Assembly: GCF_000003815.2 (NCBI RefSeq)
Contig: NC_049981.1
Span: 30,386,760-30,450,759 of the forward strand
Origin: Branchiostoma floridae
Taxonomy: Eukaryota; Chordata; Leptocardii; Amphioxiformes; Branchiostomatidae
DNA: 64,000 nt
Direction of reading: 5' to 3'
The translations under genes and the position numbers were made by a program. A model generated the notes under the pieces. That model saw only the letters and a list, made by a program, of their open reading frames with translations, had not been told where the DNA came from and did no database searches. Positions 62,401 to 64,000 of this stretch are shown piece by piece; within the stretch, counting starts at the first letter, position 1; the number at the start of each line of letters is the position of its first letter.

Positions 62401-64000
62401 GTCTCTTTCTGGGCATATGTCGCGATTATACCTTCCGTGGTTCTCAAGGCCACGATGACGTCACAGGCCTGGACAGGTGAACACCCGATATCACCGCCTC
62501 AGTCGCTCAGACGGCTGCAGAGGCCGGATCTTCCGCACCAGGTCGATGCGGACGGGCGGCGGGTATGTCTTGGTGCTAAAATCCGGCGGTACTTCCTCGG
62601 TATAAAAAAAATAGGTGTAAAAAGCCCTGGCCTAATGCATTCCAATGGGGCCCAGGGCTTTTTAAGGGCCCTTAAGAGCGGCGACGAGATGTGCGCCCGC
62701 CATGGGTCCCCAGCCATGCCCCTGGCCAAGGCCCTGGGGATAGGCACCATAGTCTTGGGGATACAGGTCTCTTTCTGGGCATATGTCGCGATTATACCTT
62801 CCGTGGTTCTCAAGGCCACGATGACGTCACAGGCCTGGACAGGTGAACACCCGATATCACCGCCTCAGTCGCTCAGACGGCTGCAGAGGCCGGATCTTCC
62901 GCACCAGGTCGATGCGGACGGGCGGCGGGTATGTCTTGGTGCTAAAATCCAGGCGGTACTTCCTTGGTATAAAAAAAATAGGTGTAAAAAGCCCTGGCCT
63001 AATGCATTCCAATGGGGCCCAGGGCTTTTTAAGGGCCCTTAAGAGCGGCGACGAGATGTGCGCCCGCCATGGGTCCCCAGCCATGCCCCTGGCCAAGGCC
63101 CTGGGGATAGGCACCATAGTCTTGGGGATACAGGTCTCTTTCTGGGCATATGTCGCGATTATACCTTCCGTGGTTCTCAAGGCCACGATGACGTCACAGG
63201 CCTGGACAGGTGAACACCCGATATCACCGCCTCAGTCGCTCAGACGGCTGCAGAGGCCGGATCTTCCGCACCAGGTCGATGCGGACGGGCGGCGGGTATG
63301 TCTTGGTGCTAAAATCCGGCGGTACTTCCTCGGTATAAAAAAAATAGGTGTAAAAAGCCCTGGCCTAATGCATTCCAATGGGGCCCAGGGCTTTTTAAGG
63401 GCCCTTAAGAGCGGCGACGAGATGTGCGCCCGCCATGGGTCCCCAGCCATGCCCCTGGCCAAGGCCCTGGGGATAGGCACCATAGTCTTGGGGATACAGG
63501 TCTCTTTCTGGGCATATGTCGCGATTATACCTTCCGTGGTTCTCAAGGCCACGATGACGTCACAGGCCTGGACAGGTGAACACCCGATATCACCGCCTCA
63601 GTCGCTCAGACGGCTGCAGAGGCCGGATCTTCCGCACCAGGTCGATGCGGACGGGCGGCGGGTATGTCTTGGTGCTAAAATCCGGCGGTACTTCCTTGGT
63701 ATAAAAAAAATAGGTGTAAAAAGCCCTGGCCTAATGCATTCCAATGGGGCCCAGGGCTTTTTAAGGGCCCTTAAGAGCGGCGACGAGATGTGCGCCCGCC
63801 ATGGGTCCCCAGCCATGCCCCTGGCCAAGGCCCTGGGGATAGGCACCATAGTCTTGGGGATACAGGTCTCTTTCTGGGCATATGTCGCGATTATACCTTC
63901 CGTGGTTCTCAAGGCCACGATGACGTCACAGGCCTGGACAGGTGAACACCCGATATCACCGCCTCAGTCGCTCAGACGGCTGCAGAGGCCGGATGGTACC
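62401..64000 (+). repeat. 366-bp satellite array, 4.4 units, running off the window
   Basis: Units begin (GTCTCTTTCTGGGC) at 62401, 62767, 63134, 63500 and 63866, with periods of 366 or 367 bp and very high identity. Each contains a CRE palindrome TGACGTCA (first at 62456). Each also has a hairpin AAAAAGCCCTGG / CCAGGGCTTTTT and a TATAAAAAAAATAGG tract. A minus-strand frame of 106 codons is repeated in each unit; in the 367-bp unit one extra base changes its C-terminal end. The last unit departs at GGATGGTACC instead of GGATCTTCC at the window edge. GC content is much higher than in the flanks. Confidence 0.9.

Noticed and set aside
62437-63042. 201-codon plus-strand frame over the satellite
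   Set aside because: Arises because the 366-bp period is divisible by three; broken by the 367-bp unit. Treated as a satellite unless transcription is shown.

Overview
The window looks like chordate nuclear DNA, most probably amphioxus (Branchiostoma). The inference rests on clear orthologues of animal spliceosome genes (USP39, RBM22) split by many short-to-medium introns with canonical GT/AG borders, moderate GC content, very dense small DNA transposons and tRNA-derived SINEs, and a TPR-type gene of a kind expanded in marine deuterostomes. The species call is inference; no search was run.

Layout. 1-8.6 kb is gene-poor and packed with inverted-repeat mobile elements, a decayed LINE end, a five-unit tandem repeat and possible isolated first exons. 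10.85-13.49 kb (minus) is a CARF-like transcription factor gene. It lies head-to-head, 239 bp apart at the start codons, with USP39 (plus, 13.73-23.33 kb, 16 coding exons). RBM22 (minus, 25.19-37.36 kb, 11 coding exons) follows, converging on USP39. RBM22 is head-to-head with a DPY30-motif gene resembling DYDC1/DYDC2 (plus, 38.60-44.41 kb, 5 coding exons). 46.64-53.79 kb (minus) is a five-exon gene for a roughly 1,600-residue protein with a nucleotidyltransferase-like motif and 17 TPR units of 44 residues. 57.24-60.46 kb (minus) holds the 3' exons of a single-pass membrane protein gene of unknown identity. 62.40 kb to the end is a 366-bp satellite array.

USP39 and RBM22 both act in pre-mRNA splicing: USP39 in the U4/U6.U5 tri-snRNP and RBM22 in the Prp19-associated part of the active spliceosome. 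CARF and the DPY30-motif gene each share a likely bidirectional promoter with one of them.

The most unusual features are: (1) three adjacent genes carry local, partly degraded duplications of exon pieces, each keeping one exon/intron junction. These include seven copies of the start of USP39 exon 5, one copy of USP39 exon 6 that would give an in-frame 46-codon extension, four copies of the start of RBM22 exon 6, and copies in three DPY30-gene exons. (2) A complete 457-bp miniature LTR retrotransposon (TRIM) sits in RBM22 intron 5, with a tRNA-like, Pol III-promoter-bearing segment inside each LTR. (3) A nucleotidyltransferase-TPR fusion gene has a TPR array cut short by a single-codon change. 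(4) There are several well-bounded MITEs with visible target-site duplications, including one nested inside another.
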